The notes under the pieces are model-generated. The model was given only the letters and a program-made list of their open reading frames with translations, had not been told where the DNA came from and ran no database searches. From Pirellulaceae bacterium (GTDB lineage Bacteria; Planctomycetota; Planctomycetia; Pirellulales; Pirellulaceae), in the NCBI GenBank assembly GCA_028280445.1, contig JANQLU010000021.1, positions 21,195-85,194 of the forward strand: DNA of 64,000 nucleotides, in the 5' to 3' direction. The position numbers and the translations under genes were made by a program. This document shows positions 44,666-54,080 of this stretch, piece after piece (the first letter of the stretch is position 1; every line of letters begins with the position of its first letter).

Positions 44666-45937
44666 ATGAAATTTGGTCCCGGACTTCTGGTCACAGCGGC
44701 GTTCATTGGACCCGGTACGGTTTATACCGCGAGCAAAGCGGGAGCCGGTTACGGGTTTGCCTTGATCTGGGCAGTCGTCTTCAGCGTCTTTGCGGCGATT
44801 GTGTTCCAGGAAATGAGTGCCCGACTCGGCATCGTTTCAGGCTCCGGACTTGGCGAAGCGCTCCGCAATTCGTTTGACCAAGCTTGGACCAAGTGGATGG
44901 CCGTTATATTGGTGATTTCGGCGATTCTGATTGGCAATGCGGCTTACGAGTCTGGGAATATTTCCGGAGCGGTTGCCGGCGCGAGTAATTTTTTTGTCGC
45001 GGAAAATGCTGGCGACGGTCAAGCCAAGATGTCGTTTTTCGAAACGTACTGTAAACAAATTTTTGTCGTAGTCATTTCGCTGATCTCCCTTTTGGTTTTG
45101 ATGACAGGAAATTTCAAGCTGATTCAAAATTTGTTGATCCCAATCGTTGTCGTGATGAGTCTGTTGTTTATTGTGGCCGCGATTCTCAGTCGGCCGGATT
45201 GGGGACAAGTCTTTTCGGGATTGCTGCCGTATTATCCCAAAGGAAAATTTGCCGACTGGGTTGCCGGATGCATTGGTTTGATCGGAACTACGGTCGTTCC
45301 CTACAATTTATTTTTGCACGCCAGTAGCGCCGCCAAGCAGTGGAGTGACAAGGAAGATGTTGAGCAATCGATACGGCAATCTCGAATGGACACGACTTTG
45401 GCTGTCGGTCTGGGAGGAATGGTAACCGCCTGTATCTTGATTACTGCAAGTCAGAGTTTTTTTGAAAAACAGGTGGAGCTCAAGAACGTTGGAGAAGTTT
45501 CTGAACAAATCAAACCCGCAATCGGAGTGTTTGCGCACGGTTTTTTTTGTTTTGGATTGTTAGCTGCGGGACTTACCAGCGCTATCACGGCTCCGTTGGC
45601 AGCCAGTTTTGCAACCTCGGGCTGTTTGGGTAGAACAACCGATCCCAAGGATACCGTCAATCGATTGATCATGGCCGGGGTGATTGTCTTTGGGTTGGTC
45701 GTTTCCTTGATTGGCAAAAGCCCAGGGAAAATCATTTTGTTCGCTCAAGTTGCTAACGGGATTATCTTGCCAGTAGTTGCCGTATTTCTATTGATCGCAA
45801 TGAATCGAAAACAGATTCTGTCGCGTTTTACCAACAAAGCGTTGTCCAACGTTATTGGGGTCGCGGTCATTTTAGTCATTATCACCATTGCCGCCTTCAA
45901 ATTGTGGAATGTGATATCGACCGAATTTTTTGGATAG
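44666..45937 (+). CDS. Nramp-family transporter with non-canonical metal site
   Basis: This inner-membrane protein of 423 residues and about eleven helices belongs to the Nramp/SLC11 family (FGPGLLVTAAFIGPGT opening, TTVVPYNLFLHASSAAKQW in the sixth helix). Canonical Mn/Fe transporters have DPGN in helix 1 and a MPH motif in helix 6; here these read GPGT (15-18) and VPY, so the Asp, Asn and Met metal ligands are missing. It may carry another ion or a small molecule. No partner gene is adjacent, and repeats flank it on both sides. Confidence 0.85.
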   Translation: MKFGPGLLVTAAFIGPGTVYTASKAGAGYGFALIWAVVFSVFAAIVFQEMSARLGIVSGSGLGEALRNSFDQAWTKWMAVILVISAILIGNAAYESGNISGAVAGASNFFVAENAGDGQAKMSFFETYCKQIFVVVISLISLLVLMTGNFKLIQNLLIPIVVVMSLLFIVAAILSRPDWGQVFSGLLPYYPKGKFADWVAGCIGLIGTTVVPYNLFLHASSAAKQWSDKEDVEQSIRQSRMDTTLAVGLGGMVTACILITASQSFFEKQVELKNVGEVSEQIKPAIGVFAHGFFCFGLLAAGLTSAITAPLAASFATSGCLGRTTDPKDTVNRLIMAGVIVFGLVVSLIGKSPGKIILFAQVANGIILPVVAVFLLIAMNRKQILSRFTNKALSNVIGVAVILVIITIAAFKLWNVISTEFFG

Positions 45938-45939
45938 AG

Positions 45940-46150
45940 TAGGGCCGGTTCCTAAATAAACCGTGAGCGGCAAGGCGCTAGCCGCCGGTACAAAGCGTTA
46001 ACGAACCGGCGGCTAGCGCCTTGCCGCTCACAATAACCTCACCTTCCCGCAGGTAGGGCCGGTTCCACCGGCCGATTATTGGATTGGCCGGTAGGAACCG
46101 GCCCTACTTAAATCTGCTCCCTACCACCTACTACCTACTACCTGCTCCCT
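45940..46150. repeat. Repeat-packed gap: truncated B, family A, family B and pyrimidine-rich tract
   Basis: 45940-45953 is a truncated family B arm broken by AAATAAA. 45963-46031 is a complete family A palindrome, and 46053-46107 a complete family B palindrome. 46110-46150 is a tandem CTACCTACTA-type tract that covers the stop codon of the convergent Fpg/Nei gene. Read on the minus strand, it resembles the G-rich tract at 6233-6298. Confidence 0.85.
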
Positions 46151-47042
46151 AACTCTCATCCTCTACCAGATCGTCAATCGTTTTCGGCCAGTCGTCTTTG
46201 AGCAATCGGGACAGCGAACGGTCTGCCAAAATTTTTCCTTCAGTTTGACATCGAGGGCAATAGTTCATTTCGTTTTCTGCGTAGACAACGCGTTGAATCG
46301 TTGTTTCACAGACGGTACAAGGTTGGCCAAATCGGCCGTGTGCGACCATCTCGGGGTGAAACGCAGTAACTTTTTCTGGGAATTTGTTTTTGGATTGTTG
46401 TTTCAACCGATCGATCCAATCCAACAAGACTTGCCTGGCGGTTTCGAATAAACGTTGGACTTCGTCGGTCTGCAGCGATTGCGTGCGCTTGAATGGAGAC
46501 AGTTTTGCCAGTAATAAAATTTCGTCCGAATAAGCGTTGCCGATTCCATCGAATTTTCGCGGGTTGGTCAGAGCTCGTTTTAAAGTTCGATTTTCGGATT
46601 TCAATGCGGCTTCAAAATCTTTGACGTTGCCTGTCAATAGATCGAAAGCTCCCGAGTCGAACTGTTGCAATTGATCTGTGGGGACAACATGAATTGCTGC
46701 TCGTTTTTTGGAGCTAGCTTCTGTCAGCATTAATGTCACATCATCAAATTGAAATGCGACCAAATCGTTTTTGCCAGTCGGCATTCGCGCCGGTTTTCGA
46801 CAATGAAATCGTCCGGCAATCATCAAATGAAATACGATGGCAATTTGATTTTCGAACAGGAACGCAATTCGTTTTCCGAACCTTTTGAACTCTAAAATCG
46901 TCTTACCTTCGCAGTCTTGAATTTGCGGTTCAAACGTTCGCAAGACAAACGGGCTTTTGACAACAATCTTATTGATGCATTTTCCCTGGAACATTTTTTC
47001 CAGGGAATCGATGTAGGTAACAACGTCTGGTAATTCAGGCAT
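46149..47042 (-). CDS. Fpg/Nei-family DNA glycosylase/AP lyase
   Basis: This base-excision repair enzyme removes oxidised bases and cuts the strand. The start MPELPDV gives the catalytic Pro2 and Glu3 (the usual MPELPEV with Asp for Glu6). A conserved Lys lies in FKRFGKRIAFLF, the helix-two-turn-helix stretch is GIGNAYSDEILLLAKLSP, and the zinc finger is CTVC...CPRC. At 297 residues it is slightly longer than E. coli Fpg because of a C-terminal tail past the zinc finger. It is a lone minus-strand gene. Its TAG stop lies at the edge of the tandem tract at 46110-46150, so the tail may be repeat-derived. Confidence 0.92.
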   Translation of the reverse strand: MPELPDVVTYIDSLEKMFQGKCINKIVVKSPFVLRTFEPQIQDCEGKTILEFKRFGKRIAFLFENQIAIVFHLMIAGRFHCRKPARMPTGKNDLVAFQFDDVTLMLTEASSKKRAAIHVVPTDQLQQFDSGAFDLLTGNVKDFEAALKSENRTLKRALTNPRKFDGIGNAYSDEILLLAKLSPFKRTQSLQTDEVQRLFETARQVLLDWIDRLKQQSKNKFPEKVTAFHPEMVAHGRFGQPCTVCETTIQRVVYAENEMNYCPRCQTEGKILADRSLSRLLKDDWPKTIDDLVEDES

Positions 47043-47467
47043 TTATTGATTTTTGACGTAGATTAGATGCAAAAAAAGAAAAATTATGAATTTATTTGGG
47101 TCGTGATACTGCCACGAAATCGCATTTATTAATAGGCACAGACAGGTTGAATTACCTATTTTCTGTGTGAGTTTGACGATTAATGTCGGTTTTTCCGACT
47201 TAAATCCCCTCGCAAATCAAGATTTTTGTTTTACAGACGAATTGAACGATGTGCAAAAAATTTGGTGACTTGGGTCGAAACAGCTATCATTGTACTGGGC
47301 ATTGAGGCATCCAAAATCGCCAAATTGACGAATTCGTTCATTCTTGGATTCTCGTGAAACTTTATAGACGAGTTTCGTGTTAAATCCATTTGGATATTGA
47401 GAGGCTCCGGACTGAGTGGAACGCGACAACTGTGTTCTTCGTCAGACTGGAGGGAGAACGGTGGACA
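47043..47467. other. Divergent intergenic region
   Basis: About 425 AT-rich bases separate the Fpg/Nei gene from the plus-strand pentapeptide gene. Short T-rich and A-rich runs are present, but I see no gene, repeat family or convincing promoter pair. Confidence 0.5.
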
Positions 47468-48115
47468 ATGACCAAAATCAAACAGATTCAAACGGGTAAA
47501 GTCATCCTTTCAATTGCGGATGCTCCGTCTTTGAAAGGGGTCAAAATCAAAGGTCGTAACCTGACCGGCGCTGATTTTTCAGGTGTTGATCTCAGCAAGA
47601 CGATCTTTGAAAGCTGCAACCTCAGTCAATCAGATTTTCAATCGGCAATTCTCGATTCGGCGCAGTTTCGTAATTGCGTTCTCAAACGAGTTAATTTCAA
47701 CAACGCCTCGTTGGTTAAAGTCGAATTTGTAGATTCTGTGCTCGACGGTGCGCAAATGCAGTTTGTTAAAGGTGAGGCAATTCAATTGCGGCATGCCAAA
47801 ATCAACGGCGCTGACCTCACGCAAGCTGATTTGTCACATTCGGACTGCAGTTTTGCGGAAATGCGTTGCGTCATGCATCGAACAAATTTGTCGGAATCAA
47901 ATTTGTACGGCGTTGATTTTACCGGCGCAGATTTGAGTAACGCCAATTTGGAAAATTCGGACATGACCAGTGCGAAAATCCAAAACGCGGACTTTACGCA
48001 CGCCAAATTAAAAGGCAGCACGAGTACCAACGGTCGACCTTGGGGACAGTTTGCGTCCAAGAAAAAAGATGCAAAAAAACCTTGGTGGAAAATCTGGCGC
48101 GGGGCTGCTTTGTAG
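47468..48115 (+). CDS. Pentapeptide-repeat protein
   Basis: The product of about 215 residues is mostly A(D/N)LxX pentapeptides, which stack as a right-handed four-sided beta-helix: LTGADFSGVDLSKTIFESC, NGADLTQADLSHSDC, FTGADLSNANLENSDM. Some relatives mimic DNA and protect gyrase, but most have no known role. A basic tail (KKKDAKKPWWKIWRGAAL) ends the protein and could touch membrane or nucleic acid. The ATG at 47468 is preceded by GGTGG; the open frame extends further but begins with a different composition. A terminator follows. Confidence 0.85.
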   Translation: MTKIKQIQTGKVILSIADAPSLKGVKIKGRNLTGADFSGVDLSKTIFESCNLSQSDFQSAILDSAQFRNCVLKRVNFNNASLVKVEFVDSVLDGAQMQFVKGEAIQLRHAKINGADLTQADLSHSDCSFAEMRCVMHRTNLSESNLYGVDFTGADLSNANLENSDMTSAKIQNADFTHAKLKGSTSTNGRPWGQFASKKKDAKKPWWKIWRGAAL

Positions 48116-48144
48116 TTTTTAACCAAAGCTACAAACAAATTATC

Positions 48145-48168
48145 AGGTCGCCTTGGCGGCCTTTTTTT
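48145..48168 (+). terminator. Rho-independent terminator after the pentapeptide gene
   Basis: AGGTCGCC and GGCGGCCT pair (one G-U) around a two-base loop and are followed by TTTTTTT. It lies about 30 bases past the stop codon. Confidence 0.88.
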
Positions 48169-48790
48169 GTAGGGCCGGTTCCCACCGGCCGATTTGTTTG
48201 CACATCGTTGAATGCTCGGGTCCCTTGCTAACGCTTCGCGCTTGTAATTTCTGTTTGATGCCTAGTTGCGGATTCTGTTGCGATGGTCGTTCCCGCCATT
48301 TCTGTCGAACAAGAGCGATGGAGACCGGCAACTTGCTTCGAGTTGAAGGGGTCGGGAGTCTTTTCATGAACGAGTCGAAGATGGTTTGTGTTGCAAAACT
48401 GTTTTGCTGTTTGGCAACAAGTGATGCAGCTGACTGAAAAGACTCCCGACCCCGTGATGTTGGATTCAATACAGGAAGACAGGTTGGGTGCCACTGGCCC
48501 CGGCCAGTGATTTACACATTAACTCATCGTTTATTCTGTTTAACTGAAAATACTTGTCGACCACTATGCACGAAGTTCAATCATTAATCGTGTAGAACCA
48601 GTGGTACCCAAATGTTTTTTTGTAGGGCCGGTTCCCACCGGCCGTTTTTTGAACACTGTTTTTTTCCGGATACACTTCAGCGAAATCCTCGGTCCCTCGC
48701 TTACACTTCGCGCTTACGATTTTTCTTCCCACCGACCGTTTTTCTCGGATTGGCCGGTGGGGAACTGCCCTACTTGAAATCGATTTCACA
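48169..48790. repeat. Repeat-dense intergenic region (families B, C, D and a long inverted repeat)
   Basis: Family B arms lie at about 48170-48190, 48622-48646 and 48725-48775. Family C halves lie at about 48214-48245 and 48688-48724, and a family D element at about 48485-48510. A 19-bp inverted repeat with arms GGGGTCGGGAGTCTTTTCA (48350-48368 and 48436-48454) encloses about 67 bases. The rest up to 49088 holds no gene that I can support. Confidence 0.75.
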
Positions 48791-49088
48791 CTTTTGGGGC
48801 CGTTTTGTGCTGTAAGGAACTTTTGATCAATTTCGTCTCTTTTTTGCGACAGCTGTTGCGACAGCATTGCCAAAAATCACCGCCAAGAAAACGTTTTCGA
48901 GTTTTTAACAAACAATTTTTGGAAAATAAGTAACGAAAAACTGCGAATAACGCTTGGAAAATCACGACATTAATAATATCCGCTACTTTTTGTGGAATAT
49001 GGCACAGCGGTTGCGGATATATCAACAAAACAACAATTTTGTTGTGAACTAAAACGTTGATCAGCGGGTCCTAAGATTGGAGCCCAAA

Positions 49089-49349
49089 ATGAAATTTAAC
49101 CCTGAAAAAAATTGCGAGTACGGTTGCCCAAGTTCGAGTTGTGATCATCGACCACAAACTCACGATGATTTTGTTCAAGAGCAAAATCTGATTTCGGATG
49201 AAAATTTTAAAACAGAAGCCGAAATTTGGAAGTCACTGAACAGCTTGGCAAGATTCGAAGCTTGGATCGATGAACAGTTAGAACAACTCGAAGATCGATT
49301 CGCCGAATACGTGACAAAAAATTCCCAACGTCGATCTCTTTCGCGATAA
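49089..49349 (+). CDS. Small Cys-containing protein of unknown function
   Basis: The 86-residue product has an N-terminal cluster CEYGCPSSSCDHRP that could bind zinc or form a disulfide, and a helical, acidic C-terminal half (LARFEAWIDEQLEQLEDRFAEYV). There is no signal peptide. The ATG at 49089 has GGAG six bases upstream, a good sign that the gene is real. I do not recognise the family. Confidence 0.6.
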   Translation: MKFNPEKNCEYGCPSSSCDHRPQTHDDFVQEQNLISDENFKTEAEIWKSLNSLARFEAWIDEQLEQLEDRFAEYVTKNSQRRSLSR

Positions 49350-49379
49350 CATCTCTCAACACGATTGATCAATCAAGAC

Positions 49380-50174
49380 TCAATCGTCGTTCGTTTCCAG
49401 ATTTTCTTGACACCATGAGTAGATTTTTTCGGCGGCTCGAATTCCAATCAACGATTCGAGAGACAAAAACGGACGTCTGCCTAACACTTTTCTTTTCTGA
49501 GCTCTGACAGCGGCACCACGTCGTCCGCAAACATCGCAATGATCCTGATCTGTTTGTTGACTCGCCTTGCACTCGGGACAATGTGCGTCGATGGTCCAAT
49601 GCAATCCATCTGAATACCCGCTCGGATAAAATTGAACATCGACCAAAAGTTGATTAGCGATGGCAGCGCGAGACCAGGAAACAAATTGTTCGATTGAATC
49701 TGCGGGCGTGGTAGATCGTGTGATCGATTCCAACACATCCAACGATCGTCGCGCAGCCGAGTGATCGGCCCAGTTATCAGGATTCCAAATTAAATACCAT
49801 TGACGCTGGTCCACGATCTCGAAATCGTTGGCGATCAACATTCCGTAGCAGCCAGCCATTTGTTGTTGAACATTAGCCCGACAATTCGAGCACTGCTGTC
49901 GCACGACCGACTCACCGCCAAACGGCGCAAACACTTCATCGATGAAAACACCGCACCACTTGGTTTCCGACGCATCGGAAAATGACTTTAGTGCCAAATC
50001 GTCGCAAACTCGCCCATCGGCCTGTGCCAATCCCACCTCATGAATCGATCGCAGCAACCGTTCCGTTTGCTCTGGAGATTCAACGGAAGTTTCCTCGCGA
50101 AATTGACAAGCGTGTCGGATCGACCACCGAACGAACTCGGGAGTTCGTCCAACAATTGCCGCGTTCCGTTTCAT
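49380..50174 (-). CDS. Zinc-ribbon protein of unknown function, downstream of purH
   Basis: The 264-residue protein has CxxC pairs that fit zinc ribbons: CSNC (about 95-98), CPEC and CDVC (about 205-220). An aromatic stretch (WYLIWNPDNWADHS) sits in the middle. No catalytic motif is evident. It starts 21 bases after purH ends, on the same strand, so it is probably co-transcribed. A role in nucleotide metabolism is only suggested by position. Confidence 0.65.
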   Translation of the reverse strand: MKRNAAIVGRTPEFVRWSIRHACQFREETSVESPEQTERLLRSIHEVGLAQADGRVCDDLALKSFSDASETKWCGVFIDEVFAPFGGESVVRQQCSNCRANVQQQMAGCYGMLIANDFEIVDQRQWYLIWNPDNWADHSAARRSLDVLESITRSTTPADSIEQFVSWSRAAIANQLLVDVQFYPSGYSDGLHWTIDAHCPECKASQQTDQDHCDVCGRRGAAVRAQKRKVLGRRPFLSLESLIGIRAAEKIYSWCQENLETNDD

Positions 50175-50195
50175 CAGCTACCAATTTGGCCACTA

Positions 50196-51818
50196 TTAAT
50201 GTTTGAAATGCCGCGTCCCGGCAAAGACCATCGGAATACCATGATTGTTGCATGCCGCAATAACTTCATCATCTTTGACCGAGCCACCGGGCTGGATAAT
50301 GGCTGCGACGCCAGCTTTGGCAGCCAGTTCGATGGAATCGGGGAACGGAAAAAAAGCGTCCGACGACAGAACGCTGCCCGCCGCTCGGTCACCGGCCTTT
50401 TCGATCGAAATATTCACCGAATCGACGCGGCTCATTTGGCCCGCACCGACGCCGACCAGTGACAGATCTTTTGACAACGTAATCGCATTGGATTTCACAA
50501 ATCGGACCATATTCCAACCGAACTGAAGTTCATTCAGCAATTGTTCTGACGGTTGGCTGTCGGTAACGATCTTCCATTGGTTCTGTTGTACTAGTTGGCT
50601 ATCGGAATCCTGAATCAACATGCCGCCGTAGATCGGTCGCAATTCAAGCCGATTAGCGGGCCGCTCGATATCGGCCAACGCCATCAGCCGAACGTTCTTT
50701 TTCCACTTGGGCCTGGTTGTCAAGATTTCCAGAGCAGCCGGTTCGAATTCTGGAGCGACCACTGCCTCGACAAACAACTCTGCGTCACTCATCCATGCTG
50801 CAGTTTCCGCGTCAACCGTTTTGTTGATGGCAACAACCGACCCAAACGCACTTACCGGATCTCCGGCGAACGCTTTTTGGACGGCCGAACAAACGTTGTC
50901 CCCGACGGCGGCGCCGCACGGATTGTTGTGTTTGATCACCGAACAGGCCGGTTGGTCAAACATCAGGACCATCGACAATGCAGAATCGAGATCCAACAAA
51001 TTGTTATACGAAAGTTGTTTACCGTTGAGTTGTTTTGCATGAATGATACTCGAAGCGAAATCTTGTCCGCCAGCGTATTGGTAAACGGCTCCGCGCTGGT
51101 GGCTGTTTTCGCCATAACGCAATTCGTCGAGCTGCTCCAATGAAACAAGCACTTGACTCGGCAGTGCTGCCGCATTGTCTTGTAAATGATCCGAGGCACT
51201 GAAATAGTTGGCAATTGTAATGTCGTAATCGGCCGTGTGTTGAAACGCTTCGGCCATCAAACGTTTGCGAAGTTCCAGGCTTGTTCCACCATGTTTACCG
51301 AGTTCTGTGACGACATCGTCGTATTGTGCTGCACTGGTAACGATCGTCACAAACTTGTGATTTTTCGCGGCGGCGCGAACTAGGCTGGGTCCACCGATAT
51401 CGATTTGCTCGGTTGCTTCGGCCAACGTCACATCGGGCTTGGAAATGGTTTCACGAAACGGGTAAAGATTCACGACGACCAAATCAAATCCAACAATATC
51501 ATGGTCTTGCATGGATTGTTGGTCGGTTGGATTGTCACGTCGATTCAAGATTCCGGCAAAGATCTTGGGATGCAGAGTTTTGACGCGGCCATCCATCATT
51601 TCTGGAAAACCGGTGTAGTCGGACACGTCGCGCACGGAAATCCCGGCGTCCTGCAAATGTCGTCGCGTTCCGCCGGTACTGAATATTTCGACGCCTGATT
51701 GAGCGAGTTGTTGCGCAAATTCAATCAAACCATTTTTATCACTGACACTGATAATTGCTCGAGTGATTTTTGTGATGTTGCCAGGGGATTCAGCTATCGA
51801 TTCCATCGCAGTCGACAT
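50196..51818 (-). CDS. purH: Bifunctional AICAR transformylase/IMP cyclohydrolase
   Basis: PurH carries out the last two steps of de novo IMP synthesis. The N-terminal cyclohydrolase domain shows ISVSDKNGLIEFAQQL, FSTGGTRRHL, FPEMMDGRVKTLHPKIFAG and GPSLVRAAAKNH. The transformylase domain has the catalytic KHNNPCG and the C-terminal SDAFFPFPDSIELAAKAG, with GTRHFKH at the end. The length of about 540 residues is normal. The start at 51818 is supported by AGGA about seven bases upstream; the open frame runs to 51896 through the terminator of the gene before it. Confidence 0.97.
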   Translation of the reverse strand: MSTAMESIAESPGNITKITRAIISVSDKNGLIEFAQQLAQSGVEIFSTGGTRRHLQDAGISVRDVSDYTGFPEMMDGRVKTLHPKIFAGILNRRDNPTDQQSMQDHDIVGFDLVVVNLYPFRETISKPDVTLAEATEQIDIGGPSLVRAAAKNHKFVTIVTSAAQYDDVVTELGKHGGTSLELRKRLMAEAFQHTADYDITIANYFSASDHLQDNAAALPSQVLVSLEQLDELRYGENSHQRGAVYQYAGGQDFASSIIHAKQLNGKQLSYNNLLDLDSALSMVLMFDQPACSVIKHNNPCGAAVGDNVCSAVQKAFAGDPVSAFGSVVAINKTVDAETAAWMSDAELFVEAVVAPEFEPAALEILTTRPKWKKNVRLMALADIERPANRLELRPIYGGMLIQDSDSQLVQQNQWKIVTDSQPSEQLLNELQFGWNMVRFVKSNAITLSKDLSLVGVGAGQMSRVDSVNISIEKAGDRAAGSVLSSDAFFPFPDSIELAAKAGVAAIIQPGGSVKDDEVIAACNNHGIPMVFAGTRHFKH

Positions 51819-51844
51819 TTCCGGTCCTATAAGTTGTTTTAATG

Positions 51845-51877
51845 AAAAAAGTCCGATCGCCATGACACGATCGGACT
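51845..51877 (-). terminator. Rho-independent terminator after the S46 peptidase gene
   Basis: On the minus strand, AGTCCGATCG and CGATCGGACT form a perfect ten-base stem with an eight-base loop, followed by TTTTTT. It lies about 20 bases past the peptidase stop and about 27 bases before the purH start, so it isolates purH from the peptidase gene. Confidence 0.88.
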
Positions 51878-51896
51878 GGGTTTTGTCAAACGTCAA

Positions 51897-53945
51897 TTAT
51901 TGACTGATTTCCTGAATAATTCGATCCGCCTTGTAGATTTTTTCTAATGCTTCTCGAATTGCACTGGAATGCACGCTGGTCGCGCGGCTTTGTTTTTCAC
52001 TATAAAAATAGTTGCCCGTCAACGACTGGATGTTGCCGTCAAAGATCAGGCCGACCAATTCCAGATCTTTGTTGACGACCGGCGAGCCTGAGTTGCCGCC
52101 GATAATGTCGGCAGTCGAGACAAAATTGAATGGAATCGAGCCATCAATGTTGCCTTTGTTTTTGACCCATGATTCGGGCAATTTCCACGGCGTTTTGGCA
52201 TTGTGGCTTTTTTCGTGGTCATAGGTTCCGCCCATCGTTGTCCAGGCTGGAATTTTTTTGCCGTTTTCCTCGTAACCTTTGACGACACCAAATGCCAACC
52301 GCAACGTAAATGTTGCGTCTGGATAAGTCGAGGTGCCTTGAGTTGCAAACAGCGCTTCGCTGATTTGGCCATAGGCTTGTTGCTCAGCTTCGTTGATTTC
52401 GTCGAGTGTTTTTTGATTGGCTCGAAATTCACCATCAACCAGTTTTGCCAACAAGATCATCGGGTCTTTCGACGCGTCGATCACCTTCTTGCCACCCTTG
52501 GCCAACTCTTTACGGAATTCGACATTGTCCACTTTGGTGCCGTTGACCAATTCAGCGGCACGGTCCATCGGGCTTTTGCCGTCAAGGATTTTGACGATCA
52601 ATTCGTCTTCGGCTCCACGCAGTTCCATGGCACGCGAAATCAGGTCTGCCAGAACGACACGCTCCAAATCTTTATGAATTGGTGCTTTTGAAAACAGCTG
52701 CAATTCCAAAGAACTTCGGAACGAATCGACGTAATCTCGCAATCGCTGTTCGTTAGGTTTGAGATCTTCGTCGGCCATTTGGACCAGGGTTTGAGCAATA
52801 TTGAAAATCCGCGTGTTGAGTGAAATCCCTTTCCCTTGGATCGCGGCCCGCTTTTTTTGAATCTCCGCGATTTTGTCCCAAGCAGGTGCGTATTTTTTCA
52901 ACGCGGGATCAGCTTTGATTTTTGCCAACAACGATGATTCCTGCTGTTCTTTGAGTTTGATGAAGCTGGGATCTTGCAACCCTCGAATCATTCCCAAGTA
53001 AGCTTTGCGCGAGTTTTGAATTCCTAACAATTGTTCTTTGGCAATTCGTTTGTTTTCTTCGCTTCGCTGACCGAACAAATTGAGCAGAATTTCCCGCCGT
53101 CGTATGAAATCCAGAACATAGGGCACTCGATAGTCACGTTGGTGCTTGAGCGCGGCAACCGTGAAAATGCGTTGCGTTCGACCGGGGTTTCCGGCAACGA
53201 AAATCGGTTCGTTTTCTTTGGCACCCGATTTGGACCATTTGAGATAGTGTTTGATTTTCGCAGGTTTGCCATCTTCGTAGACGCGAAAGATACAGGCGTC
53301 GAGGCAGAACCGTGGATATTCAAAATTGTCGGCATCGCCTCCGAAAAAAGCGATCGCTGACTCGGGCGCCCAGACCAGACGCACGTCGGTAAATTTTTTA
53401 TAGCGATACAATTGGTATCGACCGCCCCCATACAGCGCCACCACATCGCTTCGCAATCCAGTTTTGTCTGTCGATAGTTTTTCGAGTTTTGACATGATGG
53501 CTCGACGAGCCGCCGCCGCTTCGCCGCCAGACATACCTTCTTTGACGGCACCTTTGACTTGCGCTGTCACGTCCTCAACGGAAATCAGCTGATTCAGTTC
53601 CAGGTCGGGGGCCTTGAGCTCATCCGCCAGGCTTTTGGCATAAAATCCGTCGACCAGGATATTGCGTTTTTCGGTTGACAGTTTTGCTAACGTGTCAGAG
53701 CCGACATGGTGATTGGTCAGCACCAATCCGTTTTTTGAAATAAAAGATGCCGAACCTCCGATGTTGAATCGGACACATGATTTCATCAAGTGTTCGACCC
53801 ATTTATCATCTGGCTCAACTCCATACTTTGATTTCAAAGTCTTTAGAGGCAAATTGTTGAATAACCACATCCCTTCGTCGGCACGTGCAACACCGGATAC
53901 GATGAAAAGTGGCAAAATACAAATCGATAACCATCGGCGATACAT
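51897..53945 (-). CDS. S46-family dipeptidyl peptidase, DPP7-like
   Basis: The product is about 682 residues with a signal peptide (LSICILPLFIVSGVARA). The chymotrypsin-like triad is His in TNHHVGSD, Asp within FFGGDADNFEYPRF and Ser in GGNSGSPVV. In this family the residue 18 places after the Ser decides specificity: Gly in DPP7 (hydrophobic residues) and Arg in DPP11 (Asp/Glu). Here it is Gly (LIFDGN), so DPP7-like activity is expected. It probably releases dipeptides in the periplasm. AAAGG precedes the ATG at 53945. A DPP11-like paralogue lies at 58047-60191. Confidence 0.9.
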   Translation of the reverse strand: MYRRWLSICILPLFIVSGVARADEGMWLFNNLPLKTLKSKYGVEPDDKWVEHLMKSCVRFNIGGSASFISKNGLVLTNHHVGSDTLAKLSTEKRNILVDGFYAKSLADELKAPDLELNQLISVEDVTAQVKGAVKEGMSGGEAAAARRAIMSKLEKLSTDKTGLRSDVVALYGGGRYQLYRYKKFTDVRLVWAPESAIAFFGGDADNFEYPRFCLDACIFRVYEDGKPAKIKHYLKWSKSGAKENEPIFVAGNPGRTQRIFTVAALKHQRDYRVPYVLDFIRRREILLNLFGQRSEENKRIAKEQLLGIQNSRKAYLGMIRGLQDPSFIKLKEQQESSLLAKIKADPALKKYAPAWDKIAEIQKKRAAIQGKGISLNTRIFNIAQTLVQMADEDLKPNEQRLRDYVDSFRSSLELQLFSKAPIHKDLERVVLADLISRAMELRGAEDELIVKILDGKSPMDRAAELVNGTKVDNVEFRKELAKGGKKVIDASKDPMILLAKLVDGEFRANQKTLDEINEAEQQAYGQISEALFATQGTSTYPDATFTLRLAFGVVKGYEENGKKIPAWTTMGGTYDHEKSHNAKTPWKLPESWVKNKGNIDGSIPFNFVSTADIIGGNSGSPVVNKDLELVGLIFDGNIQSLTGNYFYSEKQSRATSVHSSAIREALEKIYKADRIIQEISQ

Positions 53946-54080
53946 ATTAGCCTTTCCCAATTGATAACTATGATTCAACATGATTTCGAGTATTGAGTTT
54001 ACAGTTGCAAAATGATCCGATCAACGCGCCAATTTTCTCGAACCGAGTTTTCATGAAATTATTGCCAAGGAGCAAACGAG

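Noticed and set aside
48169..48790. CRISPR array suspected from clustered repeats
   Set aside because: The repeats belong to several different palindrome families with irregular spacing, and no cas gene is present.
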